This document shows, piece after piece, positions 11,601 to 22,573 of a stretch of 63,253 nt of DNA. The translations under genes were made by a program, and so were the position numbers. The stretch's first letter is position 1. Every line of letters starts with the position of its first letter. Source of the stretch: Chromera velia (Eukaryota > Sar > Chromeraceae); contig JAHBMJ010005956.1 of assembly GCA_018398765.1 (NCBI GenBank), forward strand, positions 1 to 63,253, in the 5' to 3' direction. A model generated the notes under the pieces. That model was not told the origin of the DNA, searched no databases, and saw nothing but the letters and a program-made list of their open reading frames with translations.

Positions 11601-13465
11601 CTGGGCCTCTGTGTTTTGCTCTCTCTAGCTGAGTCTGGAAAGGAGGGCGCATTTAATTTCCTTTTCTTCTTTTCAAATTGCTTGAAATATATCTTTGTAA
11701 ATTGTCACCCTTGATCGACAAAAAGAGTGTTCTGACTTGTTCACCTCCCCTTGTTATTTTTTAATGCAGGGAACCCCCCCAAAGCGATCCCCACACGACG
11801 AGGATGCCTCGCCCACGGTCGGTAAATTGAAGTGAAACAGGCAGGAATCTTGCTTTTATAGAGCCTCCACTGGGTTGTTTGACTTTGTCGATTGAGCGTT
11901 CGGCGAGTAATGCTGCATAGGAACGGTGTTATACTGGCCCAACTTGTTGCCTTTTGTGGTCAGTAATGTCTCTTCTTAACTTATTTTTCCTTGATTGTTT
12001 TTTGGCTTTATTTCTTCTTCTATGCTTTTCTTTTGCTTACCATACGAATCTCTTGATGAAAGTCTTGTGTATCATTGTTTTCTTTTTTTTTTGCACATAT
12101 CCATATTTGGAGCGCCCAAAAAAAATGTGAAAGCGCTCCGTGAGCGCGCCTCCCCGTTCCTAATTCCTTCAGCTGCAGTACCGCATCCCTGCCAAGGGTA
12201 CGAGACAAGAGCGTACGAGACACGAGGAGTGGGGGAAGCGGCAAGTGGCGACTCAAGGAGGCGGAAACTCGCAGGTGGGTCTGGATGGCAACGTGTCCCT
12301 CCCGTGGGCCCTTGTGTTCTGGAAGTCTGAACTCATCTAGCTAGAAAGGTTTCTTGCGCCTCCTTTTGGTTCACATACCGACAACACATGTTTTGATTAG
12401 TTCTTATAAGGTCACATCGATGAACATATTTTCTCTTCCTACTTCGAATCCTCACGTTTGAAGGACAGAAATCTGGACAAAGAGAGGAATTAAACGAATA
12501 CAGGTGCTTTTCGCTTGTTCTCTCTCAGTCTGCGTGTTTGTGTGCACCCGTTTTGGCTTCCGTTGTTTTGTCTCAGTCTTCTTCTGTTCTTGTTATCAGT
12601 CTCCTGTTTTTTGTGTCTCTCTATGGCTCACAGCAATCAGCATCAGTCTTGATGCGAACGTAGCAGAACAGCTAGAAGAAAGACTTTCACTTTTGTGCTA
12701 CTTGTACTGTCATCCATGTTCCTTCTGTTCTCTTCTTTTCTTAATGCAGGATCTGCTACAAAAACAGCCAGTTCTCCATTCTTCTGGGTCGGTCGGCTCC
12801 TTTATTATCAGAAAGAAAACCGTACTGATGGACAGAAAGCAGAGGGGGGATTTCTTTCTCTTTCCTTTTCCTCCCCGCTTTATCCTTCAGTCGTTGTCTT
12901 GGCTTTCCGCTCCGTTCCACTTCACTTTTTCCTTTTGTTGTTCCCATAGTATCGATATTTCCTTTCACTTCGAAACCCTTGTCTGATCTTTTTTCTCCGA
13001 AATGCAACACTGGGAGTTCTAGTCTGCTCTGTTAGTGAGTCAAACCAATATACTTTCCTCCCTTGTTTTTGTCTTCTGACCTTCATGCATGCCTCCTCCC
13101 TCCCTCTCTCTCCTGCCTGCCCGCTTCGATGGTCGATTAAGCAGACGGACGAATGTTCACAGTCTCTAACTGAAATCAGAGCATGACCCTTCCTGAGGCT
13201 CCCTGGTGCCCCACCATCCTTGTCAGTCCTCTTTTCCTCCATCCATCCATCCATCCCTTGCCTCCACCAGAAATCGTCTCGCTCTCTCCCTTACTCACTC
13301 ACTGACTCACTCACACTGTGCGTTCACGTATATCTAATATGGTGCGCAAGCGAAGCATGCAAAGTTTTTCGCATCCCATCAGTCTTCGCCCGTTGTTCTT
13401 TTTAGGCAAACAAAATGATGCAGAGTGTATGCCGAAAAGTGCAGACGGAAGGCAGACAGATTGCA

Positions 13466-13542
<77 letters not shown>

Positions 13543-13635
13543 GCATGCACGCATATACACATATGCATGCACGCATACATACACACACACGCACACATAC
13601 ACACACACACACGCACCTACGCACGCACGCACGCA

Positions 13636-13668
<33 letters not shown>

Positions 13669-13791
13669 GGAGGGAGTCTGTGGGTGAGAGAGACAATGGG
13701 CAGTGCAGATCGATTATATGTGTGTGTGTGTGTGATGCCTTTGCAGTTCGCCTCTTTCAACTCCGAACTGGAGGTCATCCAGAGTGGATAG
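6361..13791 (+). CDS. Multi-exon protein of unknown function
   Basis: Exons joined by phase: 6361-6405 (MSVATYHYAPIERWP), 9023-9124 (helical; LDMLDLMKRVYQIAEEDKDL), 9482-9514 (VELPPVDRSQI), 9846-9994, 11770-11817 (GTPPKRSPHDEDASPT), 12173-12274 (basic; LQYRIPAKGTRQERTRHEEW), 12750-12787 (DLLQKQPVLHSSG). A last exon at 13747-13791 (FASFNSELEVIQSG, TAG) is possible but its phase does not fit the preceding exon, so the 3' end is unsure. All joins up to 12787 keep frame, except that the C6 run at 9883-9888 in exon 4 is one base short; an extra C gives HIQPDYLWSRWLEDPEPLPD in frame with a good donor. I recognise no domain. Introns 1 and 5 are large and repeat-rich. It is head-to-head with the ankyrin gene. 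Confidence 0.45.
6511..6560. repeat. GA microsatellite (intronic)
   Basis: A (GA)n tract in the first large intron of the unknown gene. The rest of that intron (6406-9022) holds TTCC and CT/GA tracts and no other exon I can support. Confidence 0.9.
8131..8250. repeat. TTCC/TTCG tetranucleotide tract
   Basis: Irregular (TTCC)n with TTTC and TTCG variants, intronic. Confidence 0.9.
8546..8735. repeat. Compound CT-CA-GA microsatellite
   Basis: (CT)n and (CA)n alternate, then switch to (GA)n. The pyrimidine-to-purine switch makes a large potential hairpin of CT against AG arms. Confidence 0.85.
10540..11095. repeat. Diverged tandem duplication inside an intron (period about 375 bp)
   Basis: Landmarks in order, TCTCTCCAGACTTC, GATGTATG, then CTCCTTCCTTCATGCAG, occur at about 10547-10716 and again at about 10922-11090. 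A third partial similarity (GGCCAGTTGCAGG followed by ATTTTACTG) lies near 11143-11215. The copies are about three-quarters identical by eye. Each copy ends in a TGCAG that resembles a splice acceptor, but no conserved frame follows. Confidence 0.6.
13469..13670. repeat. CA microsatellite passing into GA
   Basis: (CA)n with GCATGCACGCA-type interruptions, then (GA)n. ORFs rich in Thr-His or Cys-Val across it are artefacts of the repeat. Confidence 0.95.
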
Positions 13792-13973
13792 AGAGAGGAA
13801 GAAAGGGAATGGGGAAGGGGGGGGGGGCATGAAAGCAAACGACGTGAATGTGGCCAGACTAAGCTGAGGAGGGCGAAGGAAGCACGGCCTTCCCTGTATA
13901 ATATAAAATTCCAGAAGCAGGAAAAAAAGGGGCCAGATGGGTCATTACCGGACGAGACAAGAGGTGGAGGGGG

Positions 13974-14058
13974 NNNNNNNNNNNNNNNNNNNNNNNNNNN
14001 NNNNNNNNNNNNNNNNNNNNNNNNNNNNNNNNNNNNNNNNNNNNNNNNNNNNNNNNNN
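13974..14058. other. Assembly gap (85 N)
   Basis: A run of N with guanine runs on both sides. The sequence from 13863 to 14690 around it contains no exon I can support. Confidence 0.99.
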
Positions 14059-14689
14059 GGGGGCGGGGGCAGTGTTGTCGATATGCTGTGTGCGCGTGTT
14101 TTTCTTTATGCATTGTCCTTGCCAAATCCTTTTTTTCTGCGTCCCCGATATGGTTCTGGATGGAGAAAAAGTGGCGAACACAAGAACGAAGAAGGATTAA
14201 AGAAGCGAAAGGGCAAGGAAGAAAAAAGAGCAGCAACAAATTGCTGAACAAGATAAGCAAAAACGGAAAGGGATACAGGAGGTGCGGCTCTCCTTCCCAC
14301 AGCGACTGCGTGTGGATCGAGTGAGCAATTGATGTCGCCATACATCCATTCTCGAGCTAGGCTCTCCTTCCAAGGGTGTGTGTATGTAGTGTCTGTCGCT
14401 ACACTGTTCTGGGGTAGGCATGGTAGGAAACAGCGGGAAGAGCGTTGTGAAAGAAAGCTTGTAGAGAGAAGCCAACCAAAGCAAACAGACGACCGTCACA
14501 TCGTTATCTGACCGGAGTTTTTGGAGCCTTCTTTTGGATGCGGGAATGCTTCATCAAAGAACTGAGACCATTACTGAGTGCAGAACGGTTGTTCGACCAG
14601 AGAAAAGGAAAACAAAGAAACTGCTCGTGAATCGATCAATGGACTAAAGGAGTGACTCATAAAAGCATTCACACTGGGACTTCGGAATC

Positions 14690-15370
14690 TATATGTATTA
14701 TAAATGCATCGTTGCATTTAAGCGGTCACAGCTCAGTTTATGAGCTCAAAAGCTAGGCCATACACTATTCTAGACACTTTATTTAACTTTATTTTTTTTT
14801 AAAAATAATAAATAAAAAATTGAACTTAAACGTGAAGATTTGAAGTGTCCACCTAGCTCTGGATATAGATAACGATGGCGCATCATAGTCATAGTCACTT
14901 CCAGTCTAGCTAAGACTAGCTTTAAGTTAAACAACACATGCATGTGCAATAGATTATGTATAACTATAAAACAATATTATCATAATCATACGCTATCGTT
15001 ATTAGCATATTTCTAGGCTTCTAGCGTTTGGCGGCAAATGCAAAACAACAGTCGTTTGTAATGATTTGAAATCTAATGACAATGCATAGCGAATAATAAT
15101 GATATCATATTTTGATGATATATGAGCCCTATTAAGCTGCAATTTAAGCACTATATTTAACTATATTGATTCTTACATACTACTTAGAAACTAGCTCAGA
15201 AACTAGCTAATCAATACACTATATATAATTTTTTACCAGAGTAAATTAACTATTAAATCGATACAAATCATAATGTCAAACAATATGAATGTTGCCACAA
15301 GTAGTATTGCTGTGCGCGATGACTGCAATCCCCACGCGGACGATTTGGAGACGTAGAACCATTGACTAAA
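14690..15370. other. AT-rich island with an inverted copy of the GAT-tailed repeat
   Basis: Composition drops abruptly to AT-rich. No ORF or exon is evident. At 14974-15031, read on the minus strand, is a degenerate copy of the dispersed block also found at 41704, 56982 and 62148 (CAAACGCTAGAAGCCTA, then GATAGCGTATGATTATGATA). Confidence 0.6.
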
Positions 15371-15413
15371 AGCCTTCAAGCAAGCAAATGAAACAAAAAC
15401 TACAAAAAGCATC

Positions 15414-16055
15414 TCAGGCCTTCGCAGCCTCCTTCAGTGCCCCCCATGTCTTCAAGTTCCTGTCCAGCGCTAGCGAACGGTCTACTGTTGAAATGAAACC
15501 CGATGCAAACAGATACAGAAGGAGCAAAAAGATTAAGAAGGGAAAAGGTAGGAAAGGAACGAAGACAAAGACGAAGACAAGAGAGGAAAAGTGGCAGTGA
15601 GAGAGTGGAAAGCAACAGATAGGAGATGGGAGTAGGGTGGGCAGGTAAAACAAAAATAGAAGAAGACAACAAAGAAAGGAAAAGACGGGAGAAGAGAGAA
15701 AAGGAGGGAGGAAGGGAGGGAGGGAGGGAGGGAGGGAGGGGGGAGAGCACAGAAAACAGAACAACGCGAAATAGAGGTAGAGACAGAGATGAGTTTTCGC
15801 AGAAGGAGAAATCTTGTCTCTTCATACTCCAACCCATGAAAAAAGAGAGCAGATGAGGTCAGGGAGGGAGGAAGGGAGGGAGGGAGGAAGGGGGCGGAGG
15901 GAGAAAGGGAGGGAGGAAGGGAGGGGAAAGACGGGAGGAAGGGAGGGAGGGAAGGAAGAAGGGAGGGAGGGAGGGAGGAAAGGGGGGAGGAAGGAAGGGA
16001 GAGAGGAAGGGAGGGATAGGAGGGAGGGAGGGAGGGAGGGAAGGAGGGAGGAAAG

Positions 16056-16096
<41 letters not shown>

Positions 16097-16280
16097 CAGA
16101 TGAGGGACAGATCCAAAGACCTCGACTTTCTGATCGTTCTTTCACAAAAATCTCTTTTTTCACGGATTCATAATCAAAAAATCACCAATTGGCATCCTGC
16201 AGAAGTTGAGCACCGCTACGCTTACCAATCAGAAACCGTCTCAAGACAAGAGCCCGGTGGTGCAAAGTGGGGTGTTTGGC
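15414..16280 (-). CDS. Possible 3' end of an unidentified minus-strand gene
   Basis: The candidate last exon 15484-15414 reads DRSLALDRNLKTWGALKEAA and ends in TGA. A candidate preceding exon at 16280-16226 (AKHPTLHHRALVLRRFLI, GTAAGC donor) joins it in frame. The purine-rich repeat at 15690-16095 would lie in the intron. No family is recognised and further upstream exons were not found, so this may be wrong. Confidence 0.25.
15690..16095. repeat. Polypurine GGGA/GGAA/GA tract
   Basis: More than 350 bp of almost pure purine on the + strand, mainly GGGA and GGAA units, ending in (GA)n near 16060-16092. Such mirror-like purine tracts can form triplex DNA. It is not coding. Confidence 0.9.
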
Positions 16281-17047
16281 CTAGTGCAAGCCATACTGTG
16301 TGGACTCTTTTTCTGTTATCTTAAACACAAGGGGAAAAGAGCCACTCAGGCAGAATCAACGCAAGCTAAAACTGAGCCTCATACTTCTGTCGAGATCCAA
16401 TACGTCTGCCGTCTCCTTTGGTAAGGAGAACGCGCAAGAAGCAGATGTTGGGGGGATCAATATGCATTTGTGGTGTTCCTGTGGGGGAAGAGAATGCAGC
16501 ATCGATGAGATATAGTTTAGTATGAAGGATGTGCTCCAGAATGTCTGCTCTGAGCCTCTTACGGTACTGAACAACGGAAGGGTTAACAAAGAGTGTTGCT
16601 TTGTGGGGTTCTTCAGTAAAAGCTGTTGTTTCGTTCTATCTCTTGCTCAGATTGTCTTGTGCTTGTCCTCAGAAGACTTCCTGAGTAATGATGCTTCTAT
16701 GTATAAGTATAATTCTTATATGGTCGTTACACGTTTGAGGGAACTGGTAAAGGGGTTGTTGTTTGGCAACCAACAGGATGATCTAAAATGATGACAGCAA
16801 GAATCTTTCTCTCTTACCTCTGGGTCAGGTCCCTTGCTTGAACATCGTTGCGAGGAAGTCAAAGAAGCAGTTGCCATCTCATCCCAGGGGACGTTGTTTT
16901 TACAAAAGCACGGGTTGGGTTCACATGCAAAGCCGGGCTGAAAGAGGGGAAAAAGGATACTTCTATAGGTATACTTAAGATATGGTGACGGTGGAATTCA
17001 ATGTTGTTAGTCTGGAAGCAATATGGGTATATCTTCAGTCTGGTATG

Positions 17048-17793
17048 GGAAATCTCAATAATAAATAGAGTTTGTATGGAAAAACGCATGTTTTGAGCCG
17101 TTCGGACACTTTTCAACCTAAGCTTGACCCTCGACAACCACGTTTTCTTTATACATTCGTTTTGCCTAAGCATGAACATTTGTATGCCTAACCCGTTGGC
17201 AGTCAGCAGCTGCCAGTCAATAGGAAGACTGGCAATCTGACAAGTTAGGTGTCTGCAGACAGAGAGGCGCATGCATAGGTGAGGAAGAAACAAGAGCATA
17301 GAAAGACGCATGAAGACGCAAGTCACATTTTTATCTAAGCTTCTCACCAAGCAGAGAAAGATGGAAACGGTTGTAAAAAGACCCAGAAAGCAGCACAAGC
17401 CAGATAGAGCCTGCTGCAAGGACCTGGATTGAAGATACAAATCGAAAAAAGTCATTCTCTCTTGCTCCTCAGCCCACACACCTGACTCATACTACATTTT
17501 CTGCATCATTTTTTGGCCTAAAAAGTCAAACCAAGGCACGGTCTCACCCGGAATAATATTCAAAGTGATGTTTCTAGTATTTTTTTTCAACTTTTTAACC
17601 AGAAACATACTCAAATTTGGCAACAAGAGGCCACAGAAAGATGAAACGAAAAGGAAACGCATGCATGGGTACGAATTAGCATAGACGGTCAAACAGCTCA
17701 GTGTGCGTCAGCACATAGAGTGCGTGCAAGCACCTAGTCAGGCAATTTTGTTACACCCATACAGAAAGACTCTATTTATTATTGAGAATTCCC
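17048..17793. mobile_element. TIR element copy 1 (MITE-like, about 745 bp)
   Basis: The left end reads TCTCAATAATAAATAGAGT (within 17048-17070) and the right end (17770-17793) is its inverted complement, giving a terminal inverted repeat of about 23 bp with one mismatch. A second copy with the same ends lies at 19352-20096 and is nearly identical throughout. The element has no transposase-like ORF. A minus-strand ORF (17479-16859) overruns its left end and is not obviously coding. Such features fit a non-autonomous DNA transposon. I could not establish a clear target-site duplication. Confidence 0.65.
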
Positions 17794-19351
17794 AAGCTCA
17801 TGCCAAAATCTGAACCAGCAGCTGTCCGAGCACATCAAGCAGGCAGGTGATTGATTAAGTGAAACATATATAAAAAAAAGAGAGACGTCCTATCTTGTCC
17901 CATCGTTGTCTCACAATCAGCAATTCAGTTCCTCTCCGAAGCAACCAGCTGCCCTTCATTCTGCTCTTCAGACCTACGCACAGTCATTTAAAGCAAAACA
18001 AAAGGACTCACCGAAAAGAAAAGGAATGTGCTTTGTGTTTTGGTTCTGCATATATAGAGGGGGACGGGGTGTCAGCCAAACCACAAAAAAAAAAGGCCCT
18101 TCAAGAGAAGGGAGGGGGGGTGCACAGCAGGGAGGGGGGAGGAAGGCCAGAAAACTGGGGAAAGTAAACAAAATACATTTTCGCACATGAAAGAGAAAGA
18201 CCAGTAAACGAAAGGAATCTATAAATAAATATTCCCTCCCAGATGCATTGAAACATAAAACTTTGAGGCTTAACCTCAGCTGCTTTTTGAGAGATGTACA
18301 ATACTTGCAAGCTCATGCCAAAATCTGAACTAGCAGCCGTCTGACCACATCAAGTAGGCAGGTGATTGATTAAGTGAAATATATGAAAAAAAAAGAGAGA
18401 CGTCCTATCTTGCCCCATCGTTGTCTCACAATCAGTGATTCAGTTCCTCCCTAAGGCAACCAGCTGCCCTTCATTCTGCTCTTCAGACCCATGCACAGTC
18501 ATTTAAAGCAAAACAAAAGGACTCACCGAAAAGATTCTGAAAAGGAATCTGCTTTGTATCTTAGTCCTGTACATATGGAGGGGGACGGGGTGTCAGCCAA
18601 ACCACGAAAAAAAAAAAGGCCTTTCAAAAGAAGGGAGAGGGGGTGCATAGTAGGGAGGGGGGGGGAAAGCCAGAAAACTGGGGAAAGCAGATAAAATACA
18701 TTTTCGTATATGTAAGAGAAAGACCAGCAAACGAAAGGAATCTACAAATAAATATTCCCTCCCAGATGCATTAAAACACAGAACTTTGAGGCTTGACCTC
18801 AGCTGCCTTTTGAGAGATGCACAACACTTGAAGCTCAATGACATACCAAAATCTGAACCAGTAGCCGTCCGGGTACATCAGGCAGGCAGGTGATTGATTA
18901 AGTAAAATATATGAAAAAAAAAGAGAGACGTCCTGTTTTGCCCCATCGTTCTCTCATAATCAGCGATTCAGTTCCTCCCCGAAGCAACCAGCTGCCCTTC
19001 ATTCTGCTCTTCAGACCCACGCACAGTCATTTAAAGCAAAACAAAAGGACTCACCGAAAAGAAAAGGAATGTGCTTTATGTCCTGGTCCTGTATATATGG
19101 AGGGGGATGGGGTGTTAGCCAAACCATAAAAAAAAAGAGGCCCTTCAAGAGAAGGGAGGAGGAGTGCACAGCAGGGAGGGGGGGGGAAGGCCAGAAAACT
19201 GGGGAAAGCAAACAAAATATATTTTTGTACATGTAAGAGAAAGACCAGCAAACGAAAAGAATCTGCAAATGAATATTCCCTCCCAGATGCATTAAAACAT
19301 AGAACTTTGAGGCTCGACCTCAACTGTCTTTTAAAAGATGCACAACGCTTA
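17794..19351. repeat. Three tandem copies of a 510-525 bp unit
   Basis: Units at about 17794-18308, 18309-18835 and 18836-19351. Each starts near CCAAAATCTGAAC, contains GGCAGGTGATTGATTAAGT, GCCCTTCATTCTGCTCTTCA, a G-rich block, and ends near TTTGAGAGATG-ACAA. Identity is about 90 percent by eye. The array is bracketed exactly by the two TIR element copies. Confidence 0.8.
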
Positions 19352-20096
19352 GAAAATCTCAATAATAAACAGAGTTTGTATGGAAAAACGCATGTTTTAA
19401 GCCGTCCGGACACGTTTCAACCTAAGCTTGACCCTCGACAACCACGTTTTCTTTCTGTATTCGTTTTGCCTAGGTATGAACATTTGTATGCCTGACCCGT
19501 TGGCAGTCAGCAGCTGCCAGTCAACAGGAAGACTGGCAATCTGACAAGTTGGGTGCCTGCAGACAGAGAGGCGCATGCATAGGTGAGGAAGAAACAAGAG
19601 CATAGAAAGACACATGAAGACGCAAGTCACATTTTTATCTAAGCTTCTCACCAAGCAGAGAAAGATAGAAACGGTTGCAAAAAGACCCAGAAAGCAGCAC
19701 AAGCCAGATAGAGCCTGCTGCAAGGACCTGGATTGAAGATACAAATCGAAAAAAGTCATTCTCCCTTGCTCCTCAGCCCACACACCTGACTCATACTACA
19801 TTTTCTGTATCATTTTTTGGCCTAAAAAGTCGAACCAAGGCGCGGTCTCACCCGGAATAATATTCAAAGTGATGTTTCTGGTATTTTTTTTCAACTTTTT
19901 AACCAGAAACATACTCAAATTTGGCAACAAGAGGCCACAGAAAGATGAAACGAAAAGGAAACGCATGCATGGGTACGAATTAGTATAGACGGTCAAACAG
20001 CTCAGTGCACGTCAGCACATAGAGTGCGTGCAAGTACCTAGTCGGGCAATTTTGTTACACCCATATAGAAAGACTCTATTTATTATTGAGAATTCC
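19352..20096. mobile_element. TIR element copy 2 (MITE-like)
   Basis: Same orientation and ends as the copy at 17048-17793. The left TIR has one change (AATAAACAGAGT) and the right TIR, CTCTATTTATTATTGAGAATT, is intact. Few substitutions separate the copies, so either the insertion or the duplication is recent. Confidence 0.65.
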
Positions 20097-20342
20097 TATA
20101 CTGCTTCTTTTCTCACGTAACTGGCTCTCTTTGCCTAAAGAAGTTACGTCATTTCTTATTTAAGGGACCAAATCCAGATTGTGGCCATTTGCTGACAGTC
20201 AAAGATCGAACAATATCAAACAGCCTTAGCATATCTTATAGTGGAAGTCGGCGGTTATATAGCGGTTACATACGTCGGGTTTTCATGATGGTCCCAGAAA
20301 GTGAAACGCCGTGCGCGTATATAGCGCTTTACTTGCACGTGG

Positions 20343-20401
20343 GCCGCGGTCCGGGGGGGACCGCGGGGGCATATATAAGCCCGTTCCCTTGATTTAGGAC
20401 C
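20343..20401 (+). promoter_or_regulatory. GC hairpin followed by TATA box (candidate promoter)
   Basis: A perfect 9-bp stem (CCGCGGTCC at 344-352 and GGACCGCGG at 358-366, i.e. 20344-20366) encloses five G. TATATAAG follows at 20372-20379. About 80 bp downstream is the 37-codon ORF. This is the most promoter-like sequence I see in the window. Confidence 0.5.
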
Positions 20402-20641
20402 GGTCAATCTGTCTCTATTGTTCATTTTTTTATTTGTTTTTTTGTGAATTAAAGAAAAATGTCATCGATTTTTGATGCTAGTCTGCGTGCAATGCGTGCG
20501 TGTTTAGCGTCTCCGAAAGACAGACTGAATCGATCCAGAATGCTTCTTGGCATGCCGTCTATTTCGATATGAGTGGTCTTTTTGAGACGCTAGGCCCCAT
20601 ACGGTCATTTTCGTGTGGTCTTAAATCAAGGGAACGGGCTT
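20377..20641. repeat. 25-bp inverted repeat enclosing 215 bp
   Basis: The left arm 20377-20401 and right arm 20617-20641 match at 24 of 25 positions (arm core CCCGTTCCCTTGATTTA). A second inner pair, AGCGTCTC near 20505 and GAGACGCT near 20584, is also inverted. The structure could be a small TIR element or the stem of a folded transcript. Confidence 0.7.
20459..20572 (+). CDS. 37-codon ORF downstream of the TATA box
   Basis: The ATG follows AAAGAAAA, a good eukaryotic start context. The reading starts MSSIFDASLRAMRACLASPK and ends in TGA at 20570-20572. It sits between the arms of the 25-bp inverted repeat and 80 bp after TATATAAG. It could be a real micro-protein, a first exon, or chance. 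No family is recognised. Confidence 0.3.
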   Translation: MSSIFDASLRAMRACLASPKDRLNRSRMLLGMPSISI

Positions 20642-20805
20642 TGTAAGTTGCGTGACTTTGATTCGGTTTTTCTTCTACATATGAGTCTTTCTTGTTCTTA
20701 CCGTCTCTGCAGGATACTTGGAGCACCTGACTCTCTCTCTCGGCGGAGTTTCTCGAAAAGTTGGTCTTTTTCGATTTGGTCTACTTTTCACTTCTCTCCT
20801 TCCTT

Positions 20806-20924
20806 TGTATGTGTATATGTATATGTATGTGTATGTGTGTATATGTGTGTGTGTGTGTGTATGTATATGTGTGTGTGTGTGTATGTGTATGTGTATATGT
20901 ATGTGTGTGTGTATATGTGTGTGT

Positions 20925-20963
<39 letters not shown>

Positions 20964-21025
20964 TGTATGCGTGTGTGTATGCATGTGTGTGTGTGTGTGT
21001 ATGTATGTGTGTGTGTGTATTTGTA

Positions 21026-21100
<75 letters not shown>
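20806..21100. repeat. TG/CA microsatellite
   Basis: (TG)n with TATG interruptions. The purine-rich sequence after it (21120-21490) holds no gene I can support. Confidence 0.95.
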
Positions 21101-21499
21101 GACGGGGTGGTAGACAGGTTTGTTTACAGAAAGGAGGGAGGGAAGGAGAAAGAAAGCAGGAAGGAGGTGGTTAGGAGAGGGATGGAGAGAGAAATGGAAA
21201 GGATTTGTATGAGCTGTGTGGAGTGGGAAAAAAAAAAGAATAGGGAAGAAGGGGGGGGTGAAAGAGAGGAAATATGCAGACAGACTGTGTTGCCAGGTGT
21301 CTTCATGTGTCTTTCTCTGACTGAGCGGATGGAAGGATAGAGGGATGCAGTAAACAAAGCATAGGAGAAGAGAAGGATGAGAGACAAACAAATTGGAAGG
21401 AGAAAGAGATGGCGGAGAGGGCTGGCAGTCCGGCTGTGGGAAGGAAGGGGTGGGGGTCTGATCGGTGGTTCAGTACACTTAAGAGCAGAATGCGTAGTG

Positions 21500-22378
21500 A
21501 GAGTTTTCAATCTTTTATTTTTTTTTTATTTATCAACTAAAAAGTATATGGTTTTCAATACAACACCCCGTGCAACACTCTTGCAACACTTGAACAACAG
21601 TTGTTTGCCTATTGAATGCCATGATAAATAAAAAAAAAATCTATTAAAAAAAAACTTTTTCTCTTCTTTTATTTTTTTATATGTAGTGTGCAGCCTAGTA
21701 GAAATCCTAATATATAGAAACCAAATGATCAACAAAAGGCAACTTGGAGTAGAACTTGAAAGTAGTAGAAGCTAGGCTCAGATTCAATATATATTATATT
21801 TCAGACAAAACGCTAATATAATATAATATAATATAAACTTAATGTAATATGGGAAGAATCCCCAGAAGATGAAGATTGGGTTAAAGGAGATGAGTTAGAG
21901 AATGAAGATCCGGCCTGCAAAATCTGGTGATGACGCGTCTTTTTGGTTGATAAGGTGGTTTTTGAAACTTAAGGATTCAAAGGGAGGTTGCTCTGTCCAG
22001 ATAAAAGATATGGTTGAATCTAGAGTTAAATTACGAGGGAAAGAAAGACAAAAACAAGCAAATTTAATCGCAAAGGCACGCGCCGAGAAAATGTCTGACC
22101 ATAATGCAAATGCATGAAAATGCATGTACGTCAAAGCATGTATGTGACAGTCTGTATCGATGTTCATCCATTCGTGGTGATGTAAGACATTCAAGGAAGA
22201 CAAAGACTACTCTGGAGTACTGCCAAAAGTTTCGCGTAAGAAGTAGATCTTGAAGGCGACTCAGGCTTCGGATCATGTCTAGAGCGCTAGCTCTTTCTGC
22301 TAATTTATATAGATGTTATATTATATTATATTATATTTATATTAATATATTAGGGAAAGTCTAAAGATATATCTAGAA

Positions 22379-22413
<35 letters not shown>

Positions 22414-22420
22414 AATCCAA
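21500..22420. other. AT-rich island with a (TA)n tract and degenerate ORF
   Basis: AT-rich stretch with TA-repeat at about 22381-22411. At 21850-22117 (+) an acidic frame (EESPEDEDWVKGDELENED) and an adjacent basic frame (KLRGKERQKQANLIAKARAE) look like one decayed coding region split by a frameshift. The family is not recognised. Confidence 0.4.
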
Positions 22421-22573
22421 GCCTAGAGTGGAGGGAAAAGAAGAGGGCGAAAGGGGAAGTACCTGCGTATCTTTTTCTGTATGCTCTTTTTAAGTACCAA
22501 TTTTTGACTGTATCCAGCTTGCATGTAGATCTCCCACACTGCATGATCTTTCGCTTCAGCATCCCTCCACTTT

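Noticed and set aside
16859-17479. Minus-strand 206-codon ORF in TIR element copy 1, with a shorter relative in copy 2
   Set aside because: It runs past the element's left end, is truncated in copy 2, has no transposase-like residues, and its conservation only reflects the near-identity of the two copies.
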